From the NCBI GenBank assembly GCA_009929485.1, contig SAAJ01000009.1:1-64000 (forward strand): DNA of 64,000 nt, given 5' to 3'. Position 1 is the first letter of the stretch. Each line of letters begins with the position of its first letter. This document shows positions 9,597 to 18,522 of the stretch, piece by piece. The position numbers and the translations under genes were made by a program. Source of the stretch: Negativicutes bacterium. GTDB taxonomy: Bacteria; Bacillota; Negativicutes; Anaeromusales; Anaeromusaceae. The notes under the pieces are model-generated. The model was not told the origin of the DNA, did not search any database, and saw nothing but the letters and a program-made list of their open reading frames with translations.

Positions 9597-11504
9597 ATGG
9601 CAAACGATCTGTTGTACGTTATTGCTCCCGAGCAGCATGGTGTTGCAGAAGTAAAAGCATTACTGGAAGCACGTCCTGAAATTAAATTTGTTTCTCTTGT
9701 CGGCGTGGATTTGGCAGGCAATGACACGGATGAAAAAATTCCGGTTGAAATTTTCTTGGATGACATCGACGGCTTTTTAAACGGCGGCGTTGTGCAAACG
9801 GACGGCTCTTCTGTAGTTCTTACCGGATTGGCTACCTTGAATAACGCTCGCGTTGACATGACTGGCGATCGGAATGTTAATTGGTTTGTAGATTACAATT
9901 ATGAGCATTTTGACGAGGAAAGCGGCAAACCCGTGGGTACGCTGCGCATCCCTGGTTTCTTGATTCATAACGATTTGCGCGTAGATTCGCGGGCTATTTT
10001 GACGGACAGCCTGGAATACGTCAAAACGGAACTGTTAAATTTATTCAAAGCGAATCCTAACTTGGCGGGTATTACTCATGCCAAAGGGGATGAGATCGAA
10101 GAGATTCTCTTTACTTCGGCTACAGAGTTGGAGTTCTGGGTTAAAACTCCGACCAACAAGGCGGATGTAGCAGAATTGTCCGCTTCGCAGGTGATGCAGG
10201 AGCAATATTGGCAGCGTACTCGCGGCGAAGTTCGCACAGCGATGGAGCAAGCGGTATTGGCTTTGGAAAAATACGGCTTGCAGCCGGAAATGGGTCATAA
10301 GGAAGTTGGCGGCATCAAGTCTCGCATTGACGAAACTGGTCATTTATCATATGTTTTGGAACAGCTGGAAATTGACTGGAAATATTCAAATGCTGTGCAG
10401 ACAGCTGATAATGAGCTGCAGGCGCGCATTTTGGTTAAAGAAGTATTCCGGGCTAATGGGTTGGATGTTACCTTCAAAGCAAAACCGATCATCGGCGTTG
10501 CAGGCAGCGGGGAACATACTCATGTTGGTCTTGCCGCGCGCTTAAAGTCCGGCAAAATCATCAACCTTTTCTCGCCTACTGATATGAAGGCGGATTTCCT
10601 CAGCTCTGTTGGTTATGGCGCGATCATGGGCATCTTGAAAAATTATGAAGTGGTGAATCCCTTCATTTCCGCTACTAATGACTCCTTGAATCGTCTGAAA
10701 CCAGGCTTTGAAGCTCCGGTTTGCATTGTTACTTCTTTGGGTCACAATCCGGCGATTCCTTCCCGTAACCGTACCATTTTGGCCGGCTTAGTGCGTGATA
10801 TCGGCAATCCTTATGCTACTCGCTTTGAGGTGCGCGCCCCCAATCCGTACACCAACACCTACATTGCCTTGAGTTGTTTTTACTTGAGCATATTGGACGG
10901 TGTCAAGGCGGCTGTAACGTCCGGCAAAAACACGAAAGAGCTGGAAGCAGAGTTATCCAAAGAAGCTGGCGCAGAAGGCTTCTATCTTGAAAAAGACCGC
11001 GCTTATCGCAGTGAGCACGATGTGTTTGAAGACTACACCACGGAAGAGCGGGATCGTTTGTTCAGCAAACCGCCTGCTACTGTTTGGGAGAACATGCAGG
11101 CCATTGAGAAGTATCCTGAAAAAGTGGCTGTTTTGACACAAGGCGGCGTATTCCGCAAAGAATTGATCGACGCCTTTGTGGCTGGCGCTTTGGTGCGTTG
11201 GAAAACCGAACTTACTCAGCGGATTATTGGCGAAAACATGGACATTGTTAAATATTGCTGCTGCCTCCATGAAGCGGAAACTGCAGTGGATCTTGACTTG
11301 TACCATTGGGATCAGATTCAGGCGCTGCGGATTTACTTGGCGAAAGATACGCTGGCTCAGAAAAGCTTGTTCACGCGTATTCGCGAAGCTCTGGCTGCTG
11401 GCGACTATGCTGCAGCTTCCGATCTGCAAGTTGAAATGGCTGCTAAAGTGGAAGAACTTAAAGCTCTTTATATCGCTTACGAGCAGAACCTTATCGAATG
11501 CTAA
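9597..11504 (+). CDS. glnA: Glutamine synthetase, large variant
   Basis: It probably makes glutamine from glutamate, ammonia and ATP. It has 635 residues, much longer than type I enzymes (about 445) and shorter than type III (about 700). The N-terminal beta-grasp part has VGVDLAGNDTDEKIPVEIF. The catalytic domain shows SATELEFW (metal Glu, near residue 180), GSGEHTHVGL (the ATP/metal His region), RLKPGFEAPV and SRNRT, then RFEVRAPNPYTNTYIAL. About 130 helical C-terminal residues are additional. The ATG at 9597 follows AAGAGGTG; a GTG nine bases upstream is less well placed. It stands alone with its own promoter and terminator. The exact subclass is uncertain. Confidence 0.85.
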   Translation: MANDLLYVIAPEQHGVAEVKALLEARPEIKFVSLVGVDLAGNDTDEKIPVEIFLDDIDGFLNGGVVQTDGSSVVLTGLATLNNARVDMTGDRNVNWFVDYNYEHFDEESGKPVGTLRIPGFLIHNDLRVDSRAILTDSLEYVKTELLNLFKANPNLAGITHAKGDEIEEILFTSATELEFWVKTPTNKADVAELSASQVMQEQYWQRTRGEVRTAMEQAVLALEKYGLQPEMGHKEVGGIKSRIDETGHLSYVLEQLEIDWKYSNAVQTADNELQARILVKEVFRANGLDVTFKAKPIIGVAGSGEHTHVGLAARLKSGKIINLFSPTDMKADFLSSVGYGAIMGILKNYEVVNPFISATNDSLNRLKPGFEAPVCIVTSLGHNPAIPSRNRTILAGLVRDIGNPYATRFEVRAPNPYTNTYIALSCFYLSILDGVKAAVTSGKNTKELEAELSKEAGAEGFYLEKDRAYRSEHDVFEDYTTEERDRLFSKPPATVWENMQAIEKYPEKVAVLTQGGVFRKELIDAFVAGALVRWKTELTQRIIGENMDIVKYCCCLHEAETAVDLDLYHWDQIQALRIYLAKDTLAQKSLFTRIREALAAGDYAAASDLQVEMAAKVEELKALYIAYEQNLIEC

Positions 11505-11522
11505 GTTTGCGTTGAGACGCAA

Positions 11523-11557
11523 AACATCCCCGGCTATTGGCCGGGGATGTTTTTTGC
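11523..11557 (+). terminator. Terminator after glnA
   Basis: A twelve-base stem AACATCCCCGGC/GCCGGGGATGTT with a five-base loop, followed by a T-run. Confidence 0.9.
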
Positions 11558-11566
11558 GGTGCTATC

Positions 11567-11595
11567 TTGTCAGTCAGGTTATTCGATGCTATACT
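11567..11595 (+). promoter_or_regulatory. Promoter of the rimP-nusA-infB operon
   Basis: TTGTCA at 11567-11572 and TATACT at 11590-11595, 17 bases apart. It lies immediately after the glnA terminator and about 100 bases before rimP. Confidence 0.8.
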
Positions 11596-11624
11596 TTAAT
11601 GAGAATTATTATGTGATTGTCGTT

Positions 11625-11649
11625 AAGAGTGGGTGATGCACCCACTCTT
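11625..11649 (+). promoter_or_regulatory. Strong hairpin in the rimP leader
   Basis: A perfect 11-bp stem AAGAGTGGGTG/CACCCACTCTT closes an ATG loop about 30 bases after the predicted start of transcription. It is followed by TCATC rather than a T-run, so it is a poor terminator. An mRNA-stabilising or regulatory leader structure is more likely. Confidence 0.55.
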
Positions 11650-11692
11650 TCATCTTATGGCAGACAGTATTGCAGTTGAAGGAGGTGAATCC

Positions 11693-12151
11693 ATGGCAAA
11701 GATGCATGTGGAGACATTGGTGGAAGAATTGGTTCAAGCCATGATTGCCGGCACAGCCTTGGAGTTAGTAGACGTTGAGTATGTGAAGGAAAGAGAATGG
11801 TATTTGCGCGTATTCCTGAATAAGGAAGGCGGCATTGAATTAGAAGACTGTCAATGGATCAGCGAGCAACTGGGCAGCAAGCTGGATGAACTGGATCCAA
11901 TCAAGGAAAGCTATTATCTGGAAGTATCCTCACCTGGCCTCGATCGTCCTCTGAAGAAGGAACGCGATTTTGCGCGACATCTGGGGGAACGCGTCGAGGT
12001 GCATCTCTTTGCGCCTATAAACGGTGAAAAGATGCTTGTTGGTGAGTTGTTGCGCCTGGAAAACGACGTGATCTTTCTGCAAGGAGCGGAAGGGGAAATT
12101 GCTATTCCAAGGGAAAAAACAGCGAAGGTTTCGTTGGAGATTGTATTTTAA
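11693..12151 (+). CDS. rimP: Ribosome maturation factor RimP
   Basis: It assists assembly of the 30S subunit. It has 152 residues: an N-terminal alpha/beta domain with ALELVDVEYVKEREWYLRVFL, the family signature YYLEVSSPGLDRPLKKERDF near residue 83, and a C-terminal SH3-like barrel (VEVHLFAPINGEKMLVGEL). AAGGAGGTGAATCC precedes the ATG; a frame extension to 11633 would run through the leader hairpin and is rejected. First gene of the supercluster, as in many Firmicutes. Confidence 0.94.
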   Translation: MAKMHVETLVEELVQAMIAGTALELVDVEYVKEREWYLRVFLNKEGGIELEDCQWISEQLGSKLDELDPIKESYYLEVSSPGLDRPLKKERDFARHLGERVEVHLFAPINGEKMLVGELLRLENDVIFLQGAEGEIAIPREKTAKVSLEIVF

Positions 12152-12179
12152 GCTGAAAACTTAATAGGAGGAATCGTGG

Positions 12180-13223
12180 GTGAACGCAGAATTCATGCAA
12201 GCTTTTGAACAACTGGGAAAAGAAAAGGGGATTGCGCCGGAGGTGCTTTTTGACGCCATTGAAGCGGCGCTGATTTCCGCATATAAGCGTAACTTTCAAA
12301 CGGCGGCCAATGTCCGGGTTCAATTGGATCGAATTACCGGAGAAATTAAGGTGTTTGCGCGCAAAAATGTTGTGGAAGCTGTTGACGATGCTCGTTTAGA
12401 AATGGACTTGCAAGAAGCGCGTAGTCATAATCCGAATTACGCGGTAGAAGATATTGTCGAAGTGGAAGTTACGCCTAAGGATTTTGGCCGCATTGCCGCA
12501 CAGACGGCTAAGCAAGTGGTTGTTCAGCGTATCCGCGAAGCGGAACGAGGCATAATTTACGAAGAGTTTTCCAACCGCTCCAGTGATATTTTGACAGGTA
12601 TTGTGCAGCGTATTGAACAGAAAAACGTTTTTATTGATCTGGGAAAAACCGAAGCCATCTTGGCGCCGGCGGAACAGATTATAGGTGAAAATTATCGCCA
12701 TGGGGAACGGGTTAAGGCCTATATTATTGAAGTAAAGAAGACTACCAAAGGGCCGCAGATTATGGTTTCGCGAACCCATCCAGGTCTTTTGAAGCGTCTT
12801 TTTGAACTCGAGGTGCCGGAAATTCACGACGGTGTTGTCGAAATCAAATCCGTTGCGAGGGAACCCGGGCATCGTTCGAAAATAGCCGTCTATTCCCGGG
12901 ATGAGAACGTAGATCCCGTAGGAGCCTGTGTAGGACACAAAGGAACACGAGTGCAGACGATCGTCAATGAACTCCGGGGTGAAAAAATTGACATTGTCAA
13001 ATGGAATCCAGATCCGGGAAAATATATTGCTAATGCCTTAAGTCCGGCTAAGGTCGTTTCGGTAGAAGCCAATGAGGCGGAAAAAATATCGAAAGTCATT
13101 GTGCCGGATTACCAACTGTCGCTGGCGATTGGCAAAGAAGGACAAAATGCTCGTTTGGCAGCTAAGCTGACCGGATGGAAAATTGATATAAAAAGTGAGT
13201 CCCAAGCACAAGGCGAGGAGTGA
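12180..13223 (+). CDS. nusA: Transcription termination/antitermination factor NusA
   Basis: It binds RNA polymerase and nascent RNA and modulates pausing and termination. It has 347 residues, the short Firmicute form without the acidic C-terminal repeats of E. coli. The N-terminal RNAP-binding domain is at about 1-125, the S1 domain at about 132-200 (GIVQRIEQKNVFIDLGKTEAIL), and two KH domains follow (VGACVGHKGTRVQTIVNEL; LAIGKEGQNARLAAKLTGW). It starts with GTG after TAGGAGG. Confidence 0.95.
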   Translation: MNAEFMQAFEQLGKEKGIAPEVLFDAIEAALISAYKRNFQTAANVRVQLDRITGEIKVFARKNVVEAVDDARLEMDLQEARSHNPNYAVEDIVEVEVTPKDFGRIAAQTAKQVVVQRIREAERGIIYEEFSNRSSDILTGIVQRIEQKNVFIDLGKTEAILAPAEQIIGENYRHGERVKAYIIEVKKTTKGPQIMVSRTHPGLLKRLFELEVPEIHDGVVEIKSVAREPGHRSKIAVYSRDENVDPVGACVGHKGTRVQTIVNELRGEKIDIVKWNPDPGKYIANALSPAKVVSVEANEAEKISKVIVPDYQLSLAIGKEGQNARLAAKLTGWKIDIKSESQAQGEE

Positions 13224-13228
13224 GCACA

Positions 13229-13495
13229 ATGGTGCAAAAAAAAGTACCCCAACGCATGTGTGTCGGCTGTCAAGAAATGAAAACCAAGAAAGAACTGCTG
13301 CGTATTGTTCGATCGCCTGAAGGAGAGATTTTTATCGATCCTACCGGTAAAAAAGCTGGGCGAGGGGCCTACGTCTGTAAGGCGATGGCCTGCATGGAAT
13401 CGGCGTATAAAGGGAAGCGCTTGGAAAAGGCGTTGAAGCAAAGCGTAAGCCCTGAAGTGTATGCTCAAATTCAGTCTCAATTGGAGTCTTTATAA
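13229..13495 (+). CDS. rnpM: RNase P-associated RNA-binding protein (YlxR)
   Basis: An 88-residue basic protein of the YlxR/DUF448 family, described in B. subtilis as a modulator of RNase P. It has the signature RMCVGCQEMKTKKELLRIVR near the N-terminus and GRGAYVCKAMACMESAYK after it. The ATG at 13229 lies 8 bases after GGCGAGGAG; a GTG at 13220 would overlap that site. It is followed by the L7Ae-like gene with a TAATG overlap. Confidence 0.9.
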   Translation: MVQKKVPQRMCVGCQEMKTKKELLRIVRSPEGEIFIDPTGKKAGRGAYVCKAMACMESAYKGKRLEKALKQSVSPEVYAQIQSQLESL

Positions 13496-13830
13496 TGTCG
13501 TTACAAGAACAGCGTGTTATTTCACTGCTGGGGCTGGCGCAGCGTGCGGGAAGGCTGATTTCAGGCGAAGTGGCCGTGCGCAAAGCAATGCAGCAAAAAA
13601 AGGTTGAGTTGTTGCTGATTGCCGCCGATGCCTCCGCTAATACCCGTAAAAGTTATCAAGATGCCGCGGCTTATTACGGGGTCACATATATCCTTTTTTC
13701 CTCCAAACTGGAGATGGGAGAAGGAATCGGCAAAGCCCATCGAGCGGCGGTGGCTTTGACGGATAAGGGGTTCGCTGCGCGCGTGCAAGAGCTTGTGCGC
13801 CAAAGCGAAATGAACATGGGGGTGGATTGA
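13495..13830 (+). CDS. L7Ae/L30e-family kink-turn RNA-binding protein (YlxQ)
   Basis: This 111-residue protein begins [23 protein letters not shown] and has the LLLIAADAS segment of the L7Ae fold, which binds RNA kink-turns. The target of this bacterial paralogue is not well settled. It sits between rnpM and infB, as in B. subtilis, where it is called ylxQ. Confidence 0.88.
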   Translation: MSLQEQRVISLLGLAQRAGRLISGEVAVRKAMQQKKVELLLIAADASANTRKSYQDAAAYYGVTYILFSSKLEMGEGIGKAHRAAVALTDKGFAARVQELVRQSEMNMGVD

Positions 13831-16238
13831 TGTCTAATAACAGTAAATATCGGGTTTTTGAACTCGCCAAAGAATATCATACCAGCAGCAAAGATATCAT
13901 GGAATTGCTGTCGAAAAATGAAGTGCCGGTTAAAAATCACATGAGCAATGTGGATGAAAAAGGCATTGATTTGGTGCGCAAGCATTTAGGAAAGCAACAA
14001 GCGCCGCAAGGCCAGCAGGCTCCGCGTCCGCAAGGCCAGCAGGCTCCGCGTCCGCAAGGTCAGCAGGCTCCGCGTCCGCAAGGCCAGCAGGCTCCGCGTC
14101 CGCAAGGCCAGCAGGCTCCGCGTCCGCAAGGCCAACAGGCTCCGCGTCCGCAATGGCAACAGGGCCCGCGCCCGCAAGGTCAGCAGGCTCCGCGTCCGCA
14201 AGGCCAGCAGGCTCCGCGTCCGCAAGGCCAGCAGGCTCCGCGCCCGCAGGGCGGCGGTGGACAACAGGCTCCGCGTCCGCAGCAAGGTCAGCAGAATTTT
14301 GGAGGTCAACAGCGTCCAGGCGGCGGTCAGCGCAGCGCTGGCCAGCAGCAGCGTTCTCCAGGAGGCCCACAGCGTCGTCAAGGCGGCACTGGAGGCGGTC
14401 AACGTTTCAATAATCAGCGCGGCGGCAATCAAAGAGGCGGTCAGCGTTTTGCACCGGCTGCACCGAAACAGGAAATGCCGAAACCGAAGCAAATCCGCAT
14501 TGGCGAAAGCCTCAGCGTTAAGGAACTTTCGAGCAAGCTCGGGCGCGATGTCGGGGAAGTTATCAAAAAACTGATGATGATGGGCGTTATGGCTACCATC
14601 AACCAGGAAATTGATTTTGATACCGCCTGCTTGTTAGGGGAAGAATTCGGTACTGCCGTAGAGGCGTTGCCGCCGGAAGAAGACCCGACAGAAGTAAAAG
14701 AGATTGAGGACGATCCTAAGTCGCTGCAGCCGCGTCCTCCGGTTGTAACCGTTATGGGCCATGTTGACCATGGCAAGACATCCTTGTTGGATGTCATCCG
14801 CAAAACCCATGTGACGGAAAAAGAAGCAGGCGGCATTACGCAGCATATTGGCGCCTACCAGGTTGTTTATCAAGGTAAGAAAATTACCTTCTTAGATACT
14901 CCGGGCCATGAAGCGTTTACCGCCATGCGCGCTCGCGGCGCACAGGTAACTGACGTAGCGATCTTGGTGGTGGCTGCTGATGACGGCGTTATGCCGCAGA
15001 CCATTGAGGCTATCAATCATGCTAAAGCGGCGGAAGTGCCGATTATTGTGGCTATCAATAAAATGGACCGCCCAGGGGCTAATCCGGACCAAGTGAAACA
15101 GCAGTTGATGGAGCATGGTCTGATTGGCGAAGAATGGGGCGGAGATACCATCATGGTACCTGTATCAGCGCACCAGAAAACAGGTATTTCCGATTTGTTG
15201 GAAATGATTCTGCTTGTTGCGGAAGTGCAGGAACTGAAAGCCAATCCGAACCGAAATGCCATGGGCACTATTGTCGAAGCACAGCTTGACAAGGGCCGCG
15301 GTACGGTGGCTACGGTGTTGGTGCAAAAAGGAACGCTCGCTATTGGTGATGCGATTATTGCTGGCAGTGCATACGGGCGTGTGCGGGCTATGGTGAATGA
15401 TCGCGGCGAACGTGTGAAAAAAGCAGGACCTTCCATGCCTGTTGAGGTATTGGGCTTGACGGACGTGCCAGAAGCAGGCGACGTGCTGATCGTTGTAGAT
15501 GACGAGAAAACGGCGCGCACTGTTGCTGAGAAGCGTCAAGACAAGAAACGTTCAGAGGAGATCAAGGAGTCGCAGAAGGTATCTCTGGACGACCTCTTCA
15601 AACAAATACAAGACGGCCAAATCAAAGATCTCAATGTTGTTATCAAAGCCGACGTGCAAGGTTCGGTAGAAGCGTTGCGCCAGGCGTTGATGGGACTGAA
15701 TACCAACGAAGAAGTACGTGTTATTATTGTTCACGCAGGTGTCGGCGCCATCAACGAGTCCGATGTCATGCTGGCTTCGGCGGCTAACGCCTTAATTATC
15801 GGCTTTAACGTACGTCCTGACGGCAATGCTCGCAAAACGGCGGACGCTGAGAAGATTGATATTCGCACCTACCGTGTTATTTATGACGCCATTAACGATG
15901 TAGAAGCAGCCTTGACGGGGATGCTGGCGTCACAATACAAAGAAGTCATCTTGGGCCGAGCGGAAGTTCGCATGGTTATTTCCGTGCCGAAAACAGTTGT
16001 TGCCGGTTCGTATGTATTGGAAGGCAAGATTACCAATTCTTCGCAAGTACGGATTCTTCGTAATGGGATTGTCTTGCATGAAGGAACCGTTGAAGCGTTG
16101 CGCCGCTTCAAGGATGATGTTAAAGAAGTGGCTCAGGGCTATGAATGCGGTATTTCCGTGGAGAAATTCCGTGATATCAAGGAAGGCGACATTATCGAAG
16201 CCTTTATGATGGAAGAAGTACGTCCCACGAGCCTGTAA
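13830..16238 (+). CDS. infB: Translation initiation factor IF-2
   Basis: The GTPase that places initiator tRNA on the ribosome. It has 802 residues. An N-terminal IF2_N domain covers about 1-55, and a disordered linker runs from about 58 to 210. A second IF2_N domain follows ([23 protein letters not shown]), then the G domain with [18 protein letters not shown] and NKMD, then domains II, III and IV. The linker holds ten 8-residue units, mostly GQQAPRPQ, and then turns Gly/Gln/Arg-rich. The ATG at 13830 overlaps the previous stop (TGATG). The long - strand frames opposite the linker are artefacts of its repeats. Confidence 0.96.
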   Translation: MSNNSKYRVFELAKEYHTSSKDIMELLSKNEVPVKNHMSNVDEKGIDLVRKHLGKQQAPQGQQAPRPQGQQAPRPQGQQAPRPQGQQAPRPQGQQAPRPQGQQAPRPQWQQGPRPQGQQAPRPQGQQAPRPQGQQAPRPQGGGGQQAPRPQQGQQNFGGQQRPGGGQRSAGQQQRSPGGPQRRQGGTGGGQRFNNQRGGNQRGGQRFAPAAPKQEMPKPKQIRIGESLSVKELSSKLGRDVGEVIKKLMMMGVMATINQEIDFDTACLLGEEFGTAVEALPPEEDPTEVKEIEDDPKSLQPRPPVVTVMGHVDHGKTSLLDVIRKTHVTEKEAGGITQHIGAYQVVYQGKKITFLDTPGHEAFTAMRARGAQVTDVAILVVAADDGVMPQTIEAINHAKAAEVPIIVAINKMDRPGANPDQVKQQLMEHGLIGEEWGGDTIMVPVSAHQKTGISDLLEMILLVAEVQELKANPNRNAMGTIVEAQLDKGRGTVATVLVQKGTLAIGDAIIAGSAYGRVRAMVNDRGERVKKAGPSMPVEVLGLTDVPEAGDVLIVVDDEKTARTVAEKRQDKKRSEEIKESQKVSLDDLFKQIQDGQIKDLNVVIKADVQGSVEALRQALMGLNTNEEVRVIIVHAGVGAINESDVMLASAANALIIGFNVRPDGNARKTADAEKIDIRTYRVIYDAINDVEAALTGMLASQYKEVILGRAEVRMVISVPKTVVAGSYVLEGKITNSSQVRILRNGIVLHEGTVEALRRFKDDVKEVAQGYECGISVEKFRDIKEGDIIEAFMMEEVRPTSL
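14010..14249 (+). repeat. Tandem 24-bp repeat inside infB
   Basis: Ten in-frame units of 24 bases encode GQQAPRPQ; the seventh reads WQQGPRPQ. An eleventh copy follows after a GGG spacer. The units are nearly identical in DNA as well as protein, so copy number can change by slippage without shifting the frame. Confidence 0.95.
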
Positions 16239-16253
16239 ACGGGAGGTGAAACG

Positions 16254-16625
16254 ATGGGGCAATTACGAATTGATAAGGTTCAGGAATTCATCAAGCAGGA
16301 AGTCAGTCAAATCATTCAAAAGGATATAAAGGATCCGCGCGTCGGCTTTGTGACGGTTACCGATGTGGAAATGACGCGTGATTTGCGGCATGCAAAAATC
16401 TTTTTGAGCTTAATGGGCAGTGACGAGCAGAAAACAGCTACCTGGGAAGGGTTGAATCGGGCGTTGGGCTTTATGCGCAGCGAAATCGGCAAGCGTATTC
16501 GTTTGCGGTGTACGCCGGAGCTGTCTTTGCATTTGGATCGTTCATTGGATTACAGCAACAACATTCAAAAACTGCTGCTGCAGTTGGAAAAAGACGGTAC
16601 CAATAAGGGGGATGTTTCCTCGTGA
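16254..16625 (+). CDS. rbfA: 30S ribosome-binding factor A
   Basis: A late 30S maturation factor with a type II KH-like fold. It has 123 residues, with the family segment IDKVQEFIKQEVSQIIQKDIKDPR at the start and VTVTDVEMTRDLRHAKIFLS after it. GGGAGGTGAAACG precedes the ATG. Its stop overlaps the GTG start of nrnA. Confidence 0.95.
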   Translation: MGQLRIDKVQEFIKQEVSQIIQKDIKDPRVGFVTVTDVEMTRDLRHAKIFLSLMGSDEQKTATWEGLNRALGFMRSEIGKRIRLRCTPELSLHLDRSLDYSNNIQKLLLQLEKDGTNKGDVSS

Positions 16626-17587
16626 AGCGGTTGACGCTGCAGGAAACAGCGCAAAGACTGTTAGCGGCGCAAAATCCGGTATTGACCGCTCATGTTCACC
16701 CTGACGGCGACAGCTTAGGATCGTTGTTAGGTTTGGCGGAATTATTACAGACCCTAGGAAAAAAAACGCAAATTTGGCTGGATGATGACGTGCCGCCGGC
16801 CTATCGATTTTTGCCGGGGTGGGAAAAAATTCAACGCTTACCGGAAAATTCCGTGCGTTTGGACGGAGATTTGCTAGTGGTTCTTGACGCCAGCGATAAG
16901 GGGCGCATTGGCCGCGTCGGCGAATACCTGGACGCGCCATTGCTGAATATTGATCATCATGTTTCCAACATGGAATACGCTGACGAACTTTATTTGGACG
17001 TCAAAGCGGCTGCTACCGGAGAAATTATCACGCAGCTGGCAGGCGAGCTTCAATGCGCTTTGCCTGCGGCTGCGGCTGCGGCGTTATATGTGGCGATAGC
17101 CACTGATTGCGGTTTTTTCCGTTATGCTAATACGACGCCGCAAACGCTGCGCATGGCAGCGCTTTTGGTGGAAGCAGGCGCTAAACCTGCCGAAATTTCG
17201 GAGGCGCTGGAAACCAGGCCTTACGCCGAAGTGGTTGCTTTGCGCGAAGTGCTGGCTACTTTAGAAGTAACAGCGTCAGGGCGAGTGGCTTATATCACGG
17301 TAACGCCGGAGATGGCCGCTCGCATTGATAGTACGGAAGGTTTTATCAATTATCCCCGGACGCTGGACGGCGTAGATGTGGCAGTGCTCTTTAAATTTCA
17401 AGACGATCAACATGCCCGGGTTAGCTTACGTTCTAAAGGGGCTGACGTCAGTCAAGTGGCTTTAGTCTTCGGCGGCGGCGGCCACACCCGAGCGGCTGGC
17501 TGCAGTGTGGCAGGCGACTCACCGGAAGATATGCGGCAAAAAGTGCTGTCAGAAGTAAAGAAGATATTAGGGACGGATGGAATGTGA
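16622..17587 (+). CDS. nrnA: Bifunctional oligoribonuclease/pAp phosphatase (DHH family)
   Basis: It degrades the very short RNAs left by other nucleases and can dephosphorylate pAp. It has 321 residues. The DHH domain has TAHVHPDGDSLGS near residue 22, LDASDKGRIG and the signature LNIDHHVSN; the C-terminal DHHA1 domain has GGGGHTRAAGCS. It starts with GTG overlapping the rbfA stop. Confidence 0.93.
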   Translation: MKRLTLQETAQRLLAAQNPVLTAHVHPDGDSLGSLLGLAELLQTLGKKTQIWLDDDVPPAYRFLPGWEKIQRLPENSVRLDGDLLVVLDASDKGRIGRVGEYLDAPLLNIDHHVSNMEYADELYLDVKAAATGEIITQLAGELQCALPAAAAAALYVAIATDCGFFRYANTTPQTLRMAALLVEAGAKPAEISEALETRPYAEVVALREVLATLEVTASGRVAYITVTPEMAARIDSTEGFINYPRTLDGVDVAVLFKFQDDQHARVSLRSKGADVSQVALVFGGGGHTRAAGCSVAGDSPEDMRQKVLSEVKKILGTDGM

Positions 17588-18522
17588 CTACGGAAGGATT
17601 CTTGAATGTTCACAAACCTGTAGGGATGACCTCGCATGATGTAGTTTCCGTAGTGCGACGAGCTTTGGGCGTACGGAGAGTTGGGCATGCGGGCACGCTG
17701 GACCCGGGAGCGTCCGGCGTTTTGCCGGTTGCCGTGGGCAAAGCGACCCGACTAATTGAATATATAACCGATACGGACAAAGAATATGAGGCCGTAGTAG
17801 AATTTGGCTACGAGACGGACAGCGGCGATTTGGACGGTCAAATTGTGGCCAGAAGCGATGCGCCGCCGCCGGAGCAAGAGACGCTCCAAAAGGCCTGCGC
17901 TGCTTTTGAAGGCGTCATTGAGCAAATTCCGCCTATGCACTCGGCGCTTAAAGTCAACGGTAAAAAACTGTGCAATTTAGCGCGCCAAGGTATAGTGGTG
18001 GAACGGCCAGCGCGCCAAATTACGATACACGCCTTAGAACTGTTGGCATATGACGGCGCTAAAGCGCGTTTGCGCATCGTGTGCTCCAAGGGAACCTATA
18101 TTCGGGTGCTTTGCGCCGATTTAGCTAAAGCCGTCGGCTGTTTGGGAGTCATGACGGAGTTAAGCCGTACCCGCGTTGGTCAGTTTCGGTTGGAAGACGC
18201 AGTTTCTTTAGACCGGATTCGAGAAATGCGAGAAGAGCTGCTACAGCCTATTCCCAAGGCAATTGCCCATTTGCCGCAGCTATTGCTGGATGAAGGGCAA
18301 AGCCGGGCTTTTTGTCTGGGGCAAAAACAATGGCTGGAGCAGAACTGTGCGGCTAGTGAGATTGTAAGAGTGTGCGAGAGAGCGGATGAAAGCTTGCTGG
18401 GAATCGGTCGCGTTGAACAGCAGGATACTCTCTGGCAATTGGCGCCGCATAAAGTGTTGGCGGCGCCGCAGCAGAAAGAACAAATGGCGGAGGGGGAGCA
18501 TGGGTTTGCAGACATTACATGA
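17584..18522 (+). CDS. truB: tRNA pseudouridine-55 synthase
   Basis: It makes pseudouridine in the T-loop of tRNA. It has 312 residues, begins GFLNVHKPVGMTSHDVV, and has the catalytic stretch GHAGTLDPGASGVLPV (Asp near residue 40) followed by YEAVVEFGYETDSGDLDG. A C-terminal extension past about residue 210 is variable in the family. GTG start overlapping the nrnA stop; its 3' end overlaps ribF by 23 bases. Confidence 0.94.
   Translation: MTTEGFLNVHKPVGMTSHDVVSVVRRALGVRRVGHAGTLDPGASGVLPVAVGKATRLIEYITDTDKEYEAVVEFGYETDSGDLDGQIVARSDAPPPEQETLQKACAAFEGVIEQIPPMHSALKVNGKKLCNLARQGIVVERPARQITIHALELLAYDGAKARLRIVCSKGTYIRVLCADLAKAVGCLGVMTELSRTRVGQFRLEDAVSLDRIREMREELLQPIPKAIAHLPQLLLDEGQSRAFCLGQKQWLEQNCAASEIVRVCERADESLLGIGRVEQQDTLWQLAPHKVLAAPQQKEQMAEGEHGFADIT

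Noticed and set aside
14010-14280. CRISPR-like regular repeats
   Set aside because: Units are contiguous, in frame with IF-2 and have no spacers.
13930-14492. Two long - strand frames opposite the infB linker, with repeated protein units
   Set aside because: They are mirror images of the 24-bp coding repeat; the + frame is IF-2.
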